A stretch of DNA of 51,721 nucleotides from Helicostylum pulchrum (GCA_025677825.1 JAIXMO010000099.1:1-51721), one strand, 5' to 3'; counted from the first letter of the stretch, positions 1-11,937 are shown. Notes: a model not told the origin generated them from the sequence alone. Program-made: numbers and translations.

Positions 1-145
1 ATGGTGATGGTAATGGTGATACCGTTGAAACTTGGTCTATGTTTTCTGTATTATCTGGACCAGTTTCTTTGATATCACTAGGCGATATTTCATTTTCTGT
101 AACAATAGCTTCTTGCTTAATATGTTCTTCTTTTGCACCAGACAT
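1..145 (-). CDS. N-terminal 48 codons of an unidentified protein, cut by the window edge
   Basis: An ATG at 145 reading leftward opens a frame with no stop up to position 1, giving 48 complete codons. The peptide begins MSGAKEEHIKQEAIV and is rich in Glu, Asp, Ser, Thr and Pro with no hydrophobic stretch, so it looks like a disordered, hydrophilic N-terminus. The ATG context (AAATTATG) is ordinary. No domain is visible and the family cannot be named. The reading could also be a first exon whose donor lies outside the window. Confidence 0.5.
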   Translation of the reverse strand, partial: MSGAKEEHIKQEAIVTENEISPSDIKETGPDNTENIDQVSTVSPLPSP

Positions 146-1330
146 AATTTATACCTAAAGAGAGAGAGATAGTAGAGATAGAGATAGAGATAGAGTTTCT
201 CTTTTATTATGCTTGGCGAAAAAGTCCTCTCGCGGATACCGAATTGTTTCGAACCACGCCTTTAAAGTATATTGTCAGGTGTGGGAAGCAGTTTTGATCA
301 GTAAGTGGTATAAACAAATAAATATATATGTGCAAAGCCATGTCATATATCAAGTACTAGCTACTGTATATGATATACACACATATTAATAAAAAAGTAA
401 TCGCTATTTGTCATCAAGGACCGTAATAATGTAATAAAAAGTTGGATAAACATACGATAAATACTCGTTAAATGATATAGTTTGAGCGTACATCCTAATT
501 TCACAAACATAACTTGGAGGGTTTTTTCTACTGCTGTGTGCCTATAAAAAAGAAAGTAACTATCTCACTTTTTCCGTTATAATGATCAAAGGGGGAGGGA
601 GGATAAGTTTTTTTCCCACTTTACGTTACTATACAATATATGATAGGTAACTTAAATTTACGCAAAAAGTTTAGGCCAATTTATCTATAAAAACTTAAAA
701 AAATTGATTTACTGGTATATAGGCAACAAGGGTTTCGCTCTCTCATGTTTCTTTTTACAGGTTAAAGACAAGTCTGGACCCAAGAATACCGTGTATAAGT
801 TTTAGCTAACGGTTGGTGAGAATAGGGGAGACAACAACAGTATGTCTTCGCATTCATCCTATTTCTTATGCTTCTGTATATATCGTGTCGACTTTTTATC
901 CATATTCATTAGTTAACTATATATCTCTAGCCTTTTATATATCGAGACTGAGAGATCCTGCGTTATATCTAAACTAGTACTGCCTGAGTGAAAGATGCTT
1001 GCCCCGCTCTTGTAGATTAGTTGCCGCAAAAACGCACGCGTTTTGAAGAGAATAATGGGAAGAAAATGATGAATTGTTTTACGTTAAATAGCTCTTAAAC
1101 TCACTGAAGTTGCCGTACAAAAAAAATAATACTGTATATCGTTTTCTGCAAGAGCTCAAACATTAAAATCATTTTAAAAAATTATAGAGCGATTTATTGG
1201 AATATCACATAACAATACATTTAAAAACCACTAGCTATAAAGAGATTCACTGCTGATAAATACATTAATATACATACGCTCTGATTATTCTGAGGCGATA
1301 TTTCGAATATATTTATTTTTATGATAGTAA
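146..1330. other. Intergenic spacer, 1.2 kb
   Basis: The spacer lies between the start of the cut-off gene on the left and the 3' end of the MDR oxidoreductase. It is AT-rich and I see no open frame of useful length. A GA-rich imperfect repeat of the unit GAGATA occupies about 160-195, just upstream of the left-hand ATG, and may be 5' leader. Nothing else is recognisable. Confidence 0.5.
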
Positions 1331-2626
1331 CTAAAGTTTAGGACTATTAGTGTTGGAAATTTCAATAACTAATTTACCAAATTGATCACCGTTACTACTT
1401 GTGCAGAAAAAAAAACATATGTGAGTAAAAAAAAAATGGACCCTTAGTATCAAGTTACCTCATCATTGAAATAGCTTGGTCAATCGAAGTGCTATTTAAA
1501 CCATTCCAAACGTGTGATACGACAGGTTTAATTTTCTTTTCGTCTACCAATTTAACCATGTCCTTAAATTCTTTTCTCGATCCCATTGTTGAACCTTTAA
1601 GCTCAATATTCTTAATCACGTGGGCCATAGTATATCCTACACCTTTCACGTCAGCAGTTTGACCATAATTAGCAATAATTCCACCCTCTTTCATAAACTT
1701 GGGATAAGCACTGTATAAAGGTCCTCCTGCGCCATCAATGACAGCAGACAAACGGTTATCACCTAATAACTTTTTTAAATCGGCAACACAAGTTTCTAAT
1801 TTTTTTAAAAATGTCAATTTCGGTATGTTCCCCCTGATTTTTTTTAAAAAAGTATACCTGATTTGTAGTTTACACCGCCTTTAGCACCTAATTGAATAGC
1901 TCTTTGAATTTTTTCGGGGCTTGAAGAAGTTACGTAGACATGAGCACCTACAGAAACTGCAAATTGAAGAGCAAACAAAGCGACACCACCGCCAATACCA
2001 GTGACTAGAACGTGCTCACCTTCTCTTACAAGAGCCTTTGTAAATACAGCTCTAACAATACGCATTAAATAAAAATAAATAAAAAATATTTATAGTAATC
2101 TACCTATAAGCAGTTAAGCCAGCTAAAGGTAAAGCAGCGGCTTCAGCAGAAGTAAGGTGTGGAGGACAAGCAACTAGCTCATTTTGATTTACTACAACGG
2201 GCTCCTCAGTCAAAGTACCAAAACAAGGTAATAAACCTAAAATCAAGTAGTTTCCGTCTTCGGGACCTCTTTCGTCAGAGATCCAACCCATACCAGGGTT
2301 AATCAAGACCCGTTGTCCCACAGGTAATTGAGATGTACCGTTCTTTGTGATGATTCCGACTGCGTCAGATCCTAATACCGATCCAGGCATAATGGCGGGA
2401 TACATACCTTTAAGAATCCATACATCACTAAAAAAATTTCATTAATTTACTGCAAGAAAATAAAATTAATGCACAAAATACAATACCGATGATTTAAGGC
2501 AGCGGCTTGAATCTCTACAACTGCTTGGTTCGATTCTGGTCTATCCATATTTTGGTTCTTTAATTCCAATCCATATTTAAACTTTGTTTCAGTTGTAGCG
2601 TTTTTTGAAAGTGTAACAGAAACCAT
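1331..2626 (-). CDS. MDR-family zinc-type alcohol dehydrogenase / quinone oxidoreductase-like protein
   Basis: Five exons read right to left: 2626-2487, 2427-2104, 2051-1858, 1795-1459 and 1397-1331. They total 1062 nt and 353 residues, the usual length of the medium-chain dehydrogenase/reductase superfamily. Visible signatures are the GroES-like N-terminal part with NHRDVWILKGMYPAIMPGS (residues about 46-64), the Rossmann loop TGIGGGVALFALQ, the NADPH-binding segment VTSSSPEKI, and IDGAGG further on. The catalytic-zinc cysteine and the structural-zinc cysteine cluster are not apparent, which favours the quinone-reductase-like, zinc-independent branch. Members reduce quinones, enones or aldehydes with NADPH in the cytosol; the substrate here is unknown. 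The ATG at 2626 is the first in frame. Introns are 52-62 nt with GT-AG ends. Confidence 0.88.
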
Positions 2627-3335
2627 TTTATTTTTAAAAAGAGAACAAAAAAAAAAAAAAATCAGTAAAAAAAAAAGTGAAGGGGGTGGTATTTATAGGC
2701 ATAAAAAATTTAGTCAGCAAAAGCTGTCCTATTTTCTTTTTTTTTTCGCACACTACCTGACTGTGTTTTAATAATGACCAATTTACAAAGATTAGCTTTC
2801 ATGAGTAACTATGTCGTCTGTAATGCATATAGGTCGAGTATGTTGCGTATGTGTCGTAGCAAATATTACTACATATAAATGGTCTCTTTTAAGCAACTAA
2901 AATATTGACTTCGACAATGATGTATACTACAGAACGATATAAAACATCTTGCACAATTTAAATTGGTTATCTATGTGAAAGGACCTGTCAATATATAAAG
3001 AAATTTTTTTCTATCATTCAGACTAAAAATAAAAGAGGTGCCATACCAGATATAATTAACGCATAAAAAAAAAAGGTTGTTTAATGACAAAGTTTTATAA
3101 TTATTATTTTAAGGAAAGGGGGGCAGTGAAAAGAAAGATAATTCATACACTATCAAATTTAAACCTATATTCATCGTTACAACATCACCTTACTATGATT
3201 ATAAAGGGTTACAAGGTTCTATGTTGGAAAGTTTTTTTTTGCTTTTTGTTTTTTCATTAGCAAAAAAAAAGATCAGTCTGTTTTTTATGTTTTTTTTTTT
3301 GGTTGTTTTTTTTTATTTTGTTACATAAATAATGT
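2627..3335. other. Intergenic spacer with poly-A/T runs
   Basis: The spacer separates the MDR gene start from the 3' end of the KHDC4-like gene. It holds several A or T runs of 9-15 nt and no believable coding frame. The left part presumably carries the MDR promoter, and the right part the 3' untranslated region of the KH gene. Confidence 0.45.
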
Positions 3336-4934
3336 TTAATCTTCAGATCTTGATGGTGGAGGTGGAGGAGGAGCAGGGCTGCTTGAGGCTGGAGGAGGAG
3401 GTGGAGGTGGAATAGAGCTGCTAGAAGCTGGTGGAGGAGGTGGAATAGGGCTACTAGAGGCTGGAGGAGGAGGAGGTGGAGACGTAGCAGCAATAGCGTT
3501 AGGATCAACAGGAGGATAGCCATAATAACTGTAATAAGCATTAGCATCATATTGTGTATACTGTCCTGATTGTGGCTGTTGAGCATAATAGTTATAATAA
3601 CTACTGTAATCATAGCCTGGAGCAACAGCAGCAGCAGTATGATCTGCTTCAGGCGATACAGATGCAGTTGGAGGTGGTGGAGTTGGGCTATATCCAGCAT
3701 AACCAGCATTATACTATCATGTTTGTTAGTTTAAATATATCAAATTTTAAAATTTTAACAGTGTCCAACTTACCCCACTATTATAACCACCACGTCCAGC
3801 TGTATTGGAGTAGCCACCACGAGAGTAACCGTATTGGTTTGCTGGAGGTCCTCTTTCAGCCTCTGCCTTTACAGTATCAAGTAAATCTTGAGTCAACTTT
3901 ACACCAGCTTCTAATCCTTCTTCTCTAGCACAACTATATATGAAAAAAAAAAGTGAACAAAAAAAAAAAAAGGTACCAAAAAGAACGACAACAACAACTT
4001 ACGAGATATGAACATGTAAAGGTTCCTCTGATTCAACACCAGTACTTGATTCATAAAAACCAGAACCTTTTCCTTTTAATTGAACTCTACAGCCAGTCTC
4101 TTGTTGAATATGTTTTACAAACGCACCATTGGGACCTACAATCTTTGCACGAAGGTTAAAGTGAGGTGTAATACCAATGTCTACAGGCAATCTCTTTTCA
4201 TGGAACTTTCTTTCAGGTCTTTTATTCATATCTGGTCTTTCCTCTCTAGGTGGATATCCGCTACCAGGTAAAGGTACTTGTGCAGTTTCAATTAATTCCT
4301 CAATCTTTGCAATTGCTTTATCCAAAGACTGTTTACTGGAAGCTGTAATGTGTAAATAAAGTGGAGGTTCTTTATCAGAAGCTAATTGAATATCTGGATA
4401 ATATTTTCCTCTAGTAATCACATCTATACAGTTTTTTTTTATATATAAGTAAACCGAATTCTACTTTTTTTTTTACTAATATCCATTACCTGCTCCAGTT
4501 TCTTGTTGAATTTGAGTTTGCGTAGCGCCTCTTGTCAACATGTATCTGTTTTTTAAATCGTTGATAGGAATATCTTTGACAAATTCTCCTTCGTTCTTTG
4601 AAGGGGTATCAGAAGGTGCATGACCTTCTTCATGTAACGGAATACCCTTTTGTGCTAACATTGCGTTAATTCTAGCTGCTGCTTCACCTAGAAAAAATAA
4701 ATAAACCAACTTTTAATATGTATAAATAATACAAGACACAGAAAAAAGAAATACTTACTCACAGCCTTGCTAGGGTCTACATCGACTTTGGTGACTTTGG
4801 TAACAGGTGCTCCTTCAGCGTTGTCATCTTGGTCCCACTTTCTTTTCCTAAAAGGTTGCCATAATACAAGGTTAGTTCTTCTTTAACGTATCAATAGTTA
4901 CCTTTGTCTGCTTTTACTTTATAGTTTCTGACAT
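3336..4934 (-). CDS. KHDC4: KHDC4/BLOM7-like KH-domain RNA-binding protein
   Basis: Six exons: 4934-4918, 4847-4759, 4687-4490, 4423-4003, 3933-3774 and 3713-3336, totalling 1263 nt and 420 residues. The order of motifs matches the KHDC4 (KIAA0907, BLOM7) family: KRKWDQ near the start, AAARINAM, NDLKNRYMLTRGATQTQIQ, then VITRGKYYPDIQ, and a KH-like module with the loop VGPNGAFVKHIQQETGCR followed by LKGKGSGFYE (about residues 190-235). A Tyr/Gly/Gln-rich stretch and a C-terminal tail of Pro runs separated by ASSS units follow. Family members act in pre-mRNA splicing in the nucleus. The first exon is only 17 nt (MSETIK, last codon split). The intron 2 donor A|GTAAGT is the only join that keeps SEAAARINAM in frame. 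Confidence 0.87.
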
Positions 4935-5360
4935 GGCTTAAATTTTATTCTTTAAAATGAATACAACTACGTAAAAAAAAAAAACTGTTTTTTATGAAAA
5001 AAAAAATCCTTATTTAAGTGGACTGCTTTCTACTCTCTCCCGAGAAAATACGTGGGTTCTCTTCTCCGAGTCATGCAGTCTTTTTTCCATTCTTAACAGA
5101 GCGTTATTTCTTCTTTTATTCGATAGATGCCCTTCTGCTGTTGTAAAGTAATTTCTCTTTAATTGCTGTCATAAAAAGTAAAAAAATCTCGTGATATTAT
5201 GTCACTCTTGGAAATATACAAGGAAGCAAAGCTATCCTAACCAAAAGAAAGTGTCAGTTTTTTTTTTTAAAAAAAAAAGAGAAAACGGTTTATTTAAAGA
5301 CTAATTTTTTTTTTTTTGAATTCATATAATTTATAAAAAAAGGTAATAACTATGTCCTTT

Positions 5361-5394
<34 letters not shown>

Positions 5395-5407
5395 GTTTTT
5401 TGGATAG
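4935..5407. other. Intergenic spacer with a 31-nt poly-T tract
   Basis: The spacer lies between the KHDC4-like start and the 3' end of the zinc finger gene. It contains a T11-A10 palindrome at 5258-5278 and a pure T run at about 5363-5393, just downstream of the zinc finger stop. No coding frame is visible. Confidence 0.5.
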
Positions 5408-6390
5408 TTAAAAGGAATAAGTCGTGGAATTAGAAGTAGAAGTGGTAGTGGAAGTTGAAGTAGAAGTACATGGATTATTACCATGTACTTTTGCATGTCT
5501 TCTCAAGTTACTAATAACGGAAAAGTTACGTCCGCAGCCTTCAATAGCACATTTAAAAGGTTTCTTAAAATGGTAAAGGTTAGAAATCGAATTCAGGTTT
5601 TTTTTTTTTTTGTTTGCTTACCTCTCCTGTGTGACTATAAATATGGGTTGTAAGCGAACTTGGGCGAGTAAAACGCTTACTGCACAAACGACAGCTGTAA
5701 CGCTTGTTATTTACTGGACTAGGTGTTCTACTAATAAAGGAATCGTGAAAGGAAGGTGAAGATGATCGAGAAGTATTGATAGAGGAACGACGGTAATGAC
5801 TAGGTTCGTACATAACTGTCTTGTTATTGCTGACACCTAAAATAAATATTTAGTTAATACATTGCATATAAACTAGTTATTTATATATATACTTTACATG
5901 GCTGAGTATTATACATTGAAGTAGCAGTAGTTATAGTAGAGGATGTATGAAGAGGTGGAGGTGGAGGTGGTGATGAGGATAAAGAGGATGAGGGTGAAAA
6001 ATGATGCTTTTCTTGACCGAAAGAATACATATTATTAAACTGTTGTTGTTGGTATGATGAATCAACGGACAAGCCGGATTCATTATAGACATTACGTTGA
6101 CAATATGGAATCACATTTTCATGTGAAAGCATAAGTTCATTACTAGTACGCCCTATCTTCCATGGTTGATAATAATATTGTGATTGAGTATTGACAGTGT
6201 GGTTGGGAGTAAATGAATGATTAGAGATGGAGGGATATTGAGATGGACTGTTCATAATCATTGGTTGATTGTAACTGGTTAACAAATTTTCAGTATGCAT
6301 AGTAGGTTGCTTCGGTAAAGAGGTAGAACCATGTTGATAAACTGGTGTTTGATAATTGTAGCTCATATCTGGATAAATGTTGGAAACCAT
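5408..6390 (-). CDS. C2H2 zinc finger protein with two C-terminal fingers (putative transcription factor)
   Basis: Three exons, 6390-5898, 5836-5622 and 5563-5408, total 864 nt and 287 residues. The first 200 residues are low-complexity (Tyr, Ser, Asn, Gln, with a proline run PPPPPP). Two tandem fingers lie at about residues 204-260: CRLCSKRF...HIYSH, a TGEKPF-type linker formed exactly across the last intron, then CAIEGCGRNFS...HAKVH. A Ser/Thr repeat tail ends in SFTTYSF-like sequence. Two C-terminal fingers after a disordered activator-like region is a common fungal architecture for sequence-specific DNA-binding proteins in the nucleus. The target is unknown. The first intron join rests on phase: donor T|GTAAAG with acceptor TTTTAG. 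Confidence 0.85.
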
Positions 6391-6568
6391 TAAGATAGTG
6401 TGTCGTATTTTTTTGTGAAAGAGAAGAAAAAAGGGAGGAAGAAAAAGAGAATAATAATAAACAGCAAGCCGGATATAAATTTATATTGGTTAATAATGAA
6501 GGGGATTTATGTATATGTTACAAATTGGATTCAGCACGCTGAAATATAATATGCAAAAGGAAAAGAGA

Positions 6569-6615
<47 letters not shown>

Positions 6616-7385
6616 CGTATAAAAAAAAAAGAAAAAAAAAAGACCTTGGTTCAACCTAGATAAGTTTTTTTTTTATTTATTTTTGTGTGTGTATGTTCAA
6701 GTGCGTAAAGAAGGATGAAAAGGAAAAAAGAAAAAGCTATTTATCGAATCGTTACGGTATCTTACTTTTATACTTTAAAACGACTGAAGGGGTAAAAATA
6801 TATATATATATATGATATAAAAACAGGGAGTTGTTTTTTCTTTTTTTTTCTTTTACTTTTTTGTTTACGTATTATTAAGTATTAACTCTATTTTATATAT
6901 AGATTACACACCAACAACTCTTAACCTTGTTATGTATCTCAAATGTATATATTCGTGGTGATAAAATAATCTTTTTACGTAAACTAGCAGGAAAAAAAGT
7001 AATTTAAAAAAGAATAAATTATACCTGCTTATAATTCATATGAAACACGCACACACACAGAGGGAGGGGCACTGTCAACTGTGTACATAAATATGATTAT
7101 CTTGTTGAGCTTATTTGTATTAATTAATAACAAACACAACAACAGTAACGTCTCACTTGGCGTATATATATTTTTTTTTCTTTTTTCTCTTTTTACACGT
7201 GGTTGAATCAAGAAAATACAGATTTGTAGTCGCGTTACACAGCAAAAGCCGCACACGAAAAAATAATAATAGGAGCCTTTTTTCTCTGAACTCTGATAAT
7301 TAAATAAATGAATTGCGATGAGTGCAAGTTATATAAACAATAAAAAACCTGTTTCCTTTTATACGTTAAAGCTTATATACATGTG
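6391..7385. other. Long upstream region of the zinc finger gene
   Basis: About 1 kb without a gene. It includes a perfect TG dinucleotide tract (listed separately), many poly-A/T runs, and TATA-like ATATATATATAT at 6797-6814. It is probably promoter and 5' leader of the minus-strand zinc finger gene. An open stretch at 7029-7256 on the minus strand is low-complexity, and I do not regard it as a gene. Confidence 0.45.
6570..6608. repeat. (TG)n microsatellite
   Basis: An uninterrupted TG tract of about 39 nt, followed by an imperfect extension (ATGTGTGCG). It lies 180-220 bp upstream of the zinc finger start codon, so within the likely promoter or 5' leader. Such tracts can form Z-DNA and vary in length between strains; any effect here is unknown. 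Confidence 0.9.
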
Positions 7386-7736
7386 CTAATAGATATATAT
7401 ATAAAAGAAAGTGTCAAATACCTCCTTATTACTTGGGTTCGTATTTCCTAAAATGTATAAAAGACATTTTTTTTCTCCTACCGTATTTCGCAATAGACTT
7501 ATACGTAGAACTGTTTGAGCCATACACATCACAAAAAAAAACGATAGAGCTTGTAAATTAATTTGTATTCGGTGAATGATGGAATCCAGCCTTGACAGTT
7601 CTTCTTCAGGTGTAATTTTCTGGACTGCCTCTGCAATCATTCGGTTCTTCAAAAAAGAGGCGTCTTATAAATACGCAAATTCCATGCAAGCTTTTAAACT
7701 AATTCGATAACTCTCAATATTTGACAAACGCTGCAT
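7386..7736 (-). pseudogene. Small coding remnant with an in-frame stop, family unknown
   Basis: From an ATG at 7736 the minus strand reads MQRLSNIESYRISLKACMEF, meets an in-frame TAA at 7667-7665, then continues in the same frame as DASFLKNRMIAEAVQK and EEELSRLDSIIHRIQINLQ. The two parts look like one amphipathic, helix-forming protein interrupted by a nonsense codon. The only possible intron across the stop would be about 28 nt, shorter than any other intron here. Beyond 7550 the frame becomes low-complexity. I do not recognise the family. It may be a short pseudogene or a functional small gene starting downstream of the stop. Confidence 0.35.
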
Positions 7737-8477
7737 TGTTTGTTTGTTATATTATGCTATTTAAGCCTTCCCCCCCTTAAAAAAAAAACGCGTAGTTATC
7801 TCTTTCCAAAAACAAAAAATCTCCTTTTGCGCATACAACAAACGCTTTCTTTACTCCAAGACACAGTCTATATCAATAAACACTTTAATAATTACCTTAC
7901 AGAAACAAAATATTTCTATTAGAGACTCGGAAAGCGTAGTAAAGAAAATACTCGAAATAAGTGGCAAGCAGAGAGTACCAACGAACCCTAGAGAAGAAGA
8001 GTAACATTAAGGAGGAGAGAGAAAAAGACTGCTGAAAAAAGAAATTCGTTAAACTATACCTTGCTAATATTCCCAAACATTTTTTTTAGCTAAACAGACG
8101 CGCAAACCGAAAGAAGAGTTGGGAGTATAGTTGAAATTTCGAAATGCACATCGGAAAACCAAAAAGTTTGATGCACGGTCTATTTGCACGGTCGATCAAA
8201 AAAACAAAAAGTATGACGTTTGCTTACCTACTTTCATGAAAAAAACAAGCTTGATGGTGAATCTAGTTGGTGCAGCAAGTACACTCATTTATAATAAAAG
8301 TAATTAACTAACCTATATAGATAAGAGTAAATGAAACAAATTGCAATCACGCTGAGTAAATAAATCACATGAGTAAAGTGGATCCCCTTTTTTATCTTAT
8401 CTCTATTTTTCTATCTGCATTTATTTTTCTTTTCACGCTTTTGTTTTTGTTTTCTATGTTTGTACAAACCGATACTG
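7737..8477. other. Intergenic spacer
   Basis: No convincing gene. The 60-codon plus-strand frame at 7740-7922 is low-complexity. At 8171-8200 a sequence carries two copies of CACGGTC about one helical turn apart; a related sequence occurs at about 14950. Confidence 0.4.
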
Positions 8478-8883
8478 ATGAATGATAAGTATGAAACCCA
8501 CGCGTTCGGCTTTGAAGATAATATTGAAAAAATTGTTGAAAGGACAAGGTAAAACATTCAAGGGCGGGAAATGTTTTTATTTAATCGATGCGCCAGAAGA
8601 ACAAATAGATAAAATTCGATCAATTTTAGATAAAAACAAGGCATTTTGTTTTAATAGAAGGTTATGACGTTGTCGAGGACCAACATGCTCAATTAGACGT
8701 CTCATTTACAACGTTTGTTTGCAGGAAGAGTTTACTGGCGATCCTTTGACAGAATATACTAGAAACTTAACCGTAGCTGATGGCGATCAACTGACAATGG
8801 AAAAAATACTCTGGATACGTCAAAGATTAATTACAGTAGATGGTTCTGGACTATCGTATTATTTAACAAATGCGCAGCGATAA
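8478..8883 (+). pseudogene. Frameshifted coding remnant, family not recognised
   Basis: Four successive protein-like segments lie in shifting frames with no introns between them: MNDKYETHAFGFEDNIEKIV from ATG 8478, GGKCFYLIDAPEEQIDKIR about 8562-8620, VLIEGYDVVEDQHAQLDV about 8645-8701, and EEFTGDPLTEYTRN...ILWIRQRLITVDGSGL ending at TAA 8881-8883. Two shifts are single-base steps at short homopolymers (GAAAGG near 8535, CATTTTG near 8644); the third is near 8725. The string of well-composed segments suggests a formerly intact gene of about 135 codons disabled by small indels. I cannot name the family. Assembly error is the alternative, but neighbouring genes need no such repairs. Confidence 0.5.
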
Positions 8884-9357
8884 ATTTTCCCAAGTCTTCA
8901 ATAAAATCGTTGTCTTATTTTTTTGCTCCCGTATTTCACTGCCATAAAAGGCATCCGTTCCACCCGTTTTTTTTTTAAAAAAACTGAATTTCGTTTTGAT
9001 GATACAGGAGACAAAAATTAACGGTATCGCGTTCCCCTTTTTAGCCTATAGATAAAGGAGAGTGTGTCATAATACAATCATAAATATAATAATAGTTGTA
9101 CACTATACGCCTTTTTTTTTTTTTTCAAAACGAATTTTCTTATAATTATTTTTATTAGCGAGTCAATTTTGATCATTCAAGTAGTAACCTATAAAAACTT
9201 TGGGTAAATAAAAAAAAAAAAAAATAGAAAAAGATGGATAATGATGTACACTAATAAAAATATAAAGTTATTTTGTACGTGTTCTGTTCAATAAAAGTTC
9301 TTTTTTTTTCTTTTTGTTTTTTTTTCCTTATCATTTTTTGTTTGTTTTCTTTTTTCT
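8884..9357. other. Intergenic spacer, convergent region
   Basis: AT-rich spacer between the remnant stop and the 3' end of the RBM39-like gene. It contains T10-A7 at 8967-8983 and several poly-T runs. No coding or RNA feature is visible. Confidence 0.45.
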
Positions 9358-11424
9358 TTATAGCGAGTTGGCGTTAAATATGGCTTCGGATACGTAGGAG
9401 GCAGTAATTTGTTTACCACCAAACCATCTACCGTTTAATGCATTGATTGCCTTTTCGGCAGATTCAATTGAATCAAACTTTAAGAATACTTCGCCCTATT
9501 TTTTTTACAGTCAAATATTAGTATATCTCTTCTTTTGTTTCTGCAACACGCAATTTTTTTTTACCATTGAGTCTGCATTGACTTTGATATGCTCTACTGG
9601 TCCATAACGTTCACATTCTATTTTAATATCAGATTCAAGATCGCTTACCCAATCTGGTTCTGTTTCTCTATTTACAAAGAAAAAAAAGTATATTTAATAT
9701 CAATTAAAGATATACATATAAAAAAAAGCACTTACTCTGCGGGATTAAACATGTTGTTTAACATGACATAACGAGAAGAGCTTACTGGAATAAAAGGTTT
9801 GGGACTAATAATATAATTTAGTATAACCTAGTCTAAAATAATAAAAATATTCAAGAGACTTACGGGGCAATAGGAGCAGCTACTACAGGACGAGGAGCTT
9901 CGTGCTCTGCATAAGGATCCCTAGCAGCTAATTTTGCCATTAATTCAGCTCTTGAAAGTGAGTTTAGGGCAACTCCTTCCGTTTCTGTTTTTTAAAAAAA
10001 TATTAACAAAAGATTTATCAAAACTATATAAATCAATTTTACCTTCATCGTCAAGATTATAGCTACTTCCAGAAGCTAAAGTATTCTTTTCTGTTACCAG
10101 ACCCACCTTTAACTATAATGATAAAAATCGTTAGCCTCATCCCCCCTTTTTTTTATAAAGTATAATGCTTTACATTTCTACCGGCTAACTCAAATCCGTT
10201 CATCTTTTCCAATGCTTGCTTTGCATCTTCACCATTTTTATATTGAATGAAACCAAAACCTTTTGAACGGCCTGTCTCAGGATCTACGGGGAAAAAAAAA
10301 GTTGTTAGTTTTTATACTTTTTTTTTTTTTAAAAAAAAAACACACAATACCTTTATGAAGATTAACAAAGTCCAAGGGACCAAAGGGCTCAAAAATTTGA
10401 CGCACATCATCATCTGTTAAACTAAAATGAAGTGAGCCTACATATAATCTTTGGTATAAAGGTTCAGTTGTCACTCCCAATCTAAAACACGTATTAAAAA
10501 AAATTAGTCACAGTAAAAAAAAAAAAAATTAAAAAAAAAACTTACGCGTTTCTTTGAGCTTGCATAGCCAGTCTATTTTTCTCGGCTTCTGATAATTGTA
10601 CAATAACAGGAATACCTAAAAGTTTTTGACCTGATAATGCCAAAGCATTTTGAACAGAAGTTTCCTCATAAAACTCAACGTATCCAACACCCTTTGACTT
10701 TCTTGAATTTCTATCTGTAATGATTTTCGCTTCACGAAGACGACCTGCTTGAGAGAAAAAATCCTCGAGTTCACGAGTAGTTAAACGTGCAGCAAGTTGG
10801 GTAACAAAAACTGTTCTTCTATCTCTGTCCTCTTCAGGCACAGGAGGCGAAGGTGATCTACCGCCTCTTCTATTATTAGTTCTTCTTCTATCATACCTAT
10901 CATGAACTGGAGGGGGTGGACTTCTACTGCGTCTTCTTACAGGCGGGCTTCGACTGCTGCGTCGGCTTCGGCTACGTCTTTTATACTCACGAGAGGGCGA
11001 ACGTCGATGTCTTCTCTCTCGACTAGGTGATCGAGAAGAGCGACGGTATCTCCTGCTGCTGTGTCGGGAATGTGATCGGTGGTGAGAAGAACGGTGGCGG
11101 GAATCTGAACGAGGACGAGAATCGGAACGGTGACGAGAATCTGAACGGTGTGAAGAATGAGGTCTAGGACTACTACATCTTGAAAAGGTTAATTACGTGT
11201 TATACTCTCTTTTTATATTTATATTTTTTTTTTACCCTCGATCATCTTCTCTAGGTTGTTCTTCCTGTCAAAGATAAAAAAAAAAAAAAGAACCCCTCAA
11301 GTTAGTATACTCTGTATATATAAGAGAAGTAAAAAAAAGGCCTTTATATATAAAAAAAAGAAGTGTTTATTACCCTCTTTTCTTGATAGGGAGCGTCAAG
11401 CATAGCTTCTACATCAATATCCAT
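9358..11424 (-). CDS. RBM39: RBM39/Rsd1-like SR-type splicing factor with three RRMs
   Basis: Ten exons: 11424-11374, 11264-11236, 11172-10546, 10481-10351, 10283-10174, 10112-10043, 9984-9864, 9804-9736, 9667-9565 and 9495-9358, totalling 1449 nt and 482 residues. An Arg/Ser-rich region (about 27-130, with [16 protein letters not shown] repeats) precedes RRM1 ([14 protein letters not shown]...SKGVGYVEF), RRM2 ([20 protein letters not shown]...[11 protein letters not shown]) and a C-terminal atypical RRM ([20 protein letters not shown]...GEVFLKF...[10 protein letters not shown]) of the U2AF-homology type. This order is diagnostic for RBM39 (CAPER, CC1.3; Rsd1 in fission yeast), which joins early spliceosome assembly in the nucleus. 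One exon is only 29 nt. Family assignment is secure. Confidence 0.93.
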
Positions 11425-11937
11425 TGTTATACGTTTTTTTCTTTTTTAATATCTAAAATAGAGCGAAAGAGAAAGCAAAAAAAAAAAAAAAAGTTCTCCA
11501 AACAAAGCTCAAACCCTACGTCACCGAAATGTAGAATGACCATAAATTAAGGAAGTCATAAACGACAGGAAAAAAAAAATAGTGTAGAACTTATGCATCG
11601 AGACCATTTACTTTTTGTCTCTTTTGTAGATATCTAATATTTATATAGAATTATTCCTTGAATGAAGATGAGTACTGCTGCAGGGAAATACATTAAGAAC
11701 ACTTTCAACTATCATTGTATTACTTGGAACTTCAACCCATCCGAAATAACGAGTTTATTTCAATCAACTTAAAAATGAGTTGTGGGGACGGGAAGTACCA
11801 GTTGATACAACAAAACAATTAATTTATCAATTATAATTATAAAACACATTTTTTTCTTTTTATTTACTCTTTTATCTTTACTCTTTTATCTTTACTCTTC
11901 TTTCGCTGTACATATACTTTCTGAAAATTATTATATA
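11425..11937. promoter_or_regulatory. Divergent upstream region of RBM39-like gene and the nucleotidyltransferase pseudogene
   Basis: A 513-bp region between two divergent starts. The right end has a direct repeat, TTTATCTTTACTC (11870-11900), within a pyrimidine-rich leader before the pseudogene ATG at 11938. No distinct TATA element can be assigned with confidence. Confidence 0.4.

Noticed and set aside
230..300. Possible tRNA: a GGTTCGAAAC B-box-like sequence on the minus strand
   Set aside because: No matching A box, acceptor stem or anticodon arm could be folded around it.
3257..3709. 150-codon Leu/His-rich minus-strand frame
   Set aside because: It is an out-of-phase reading of the proline-rich last exon of the KHDC4-like gene.
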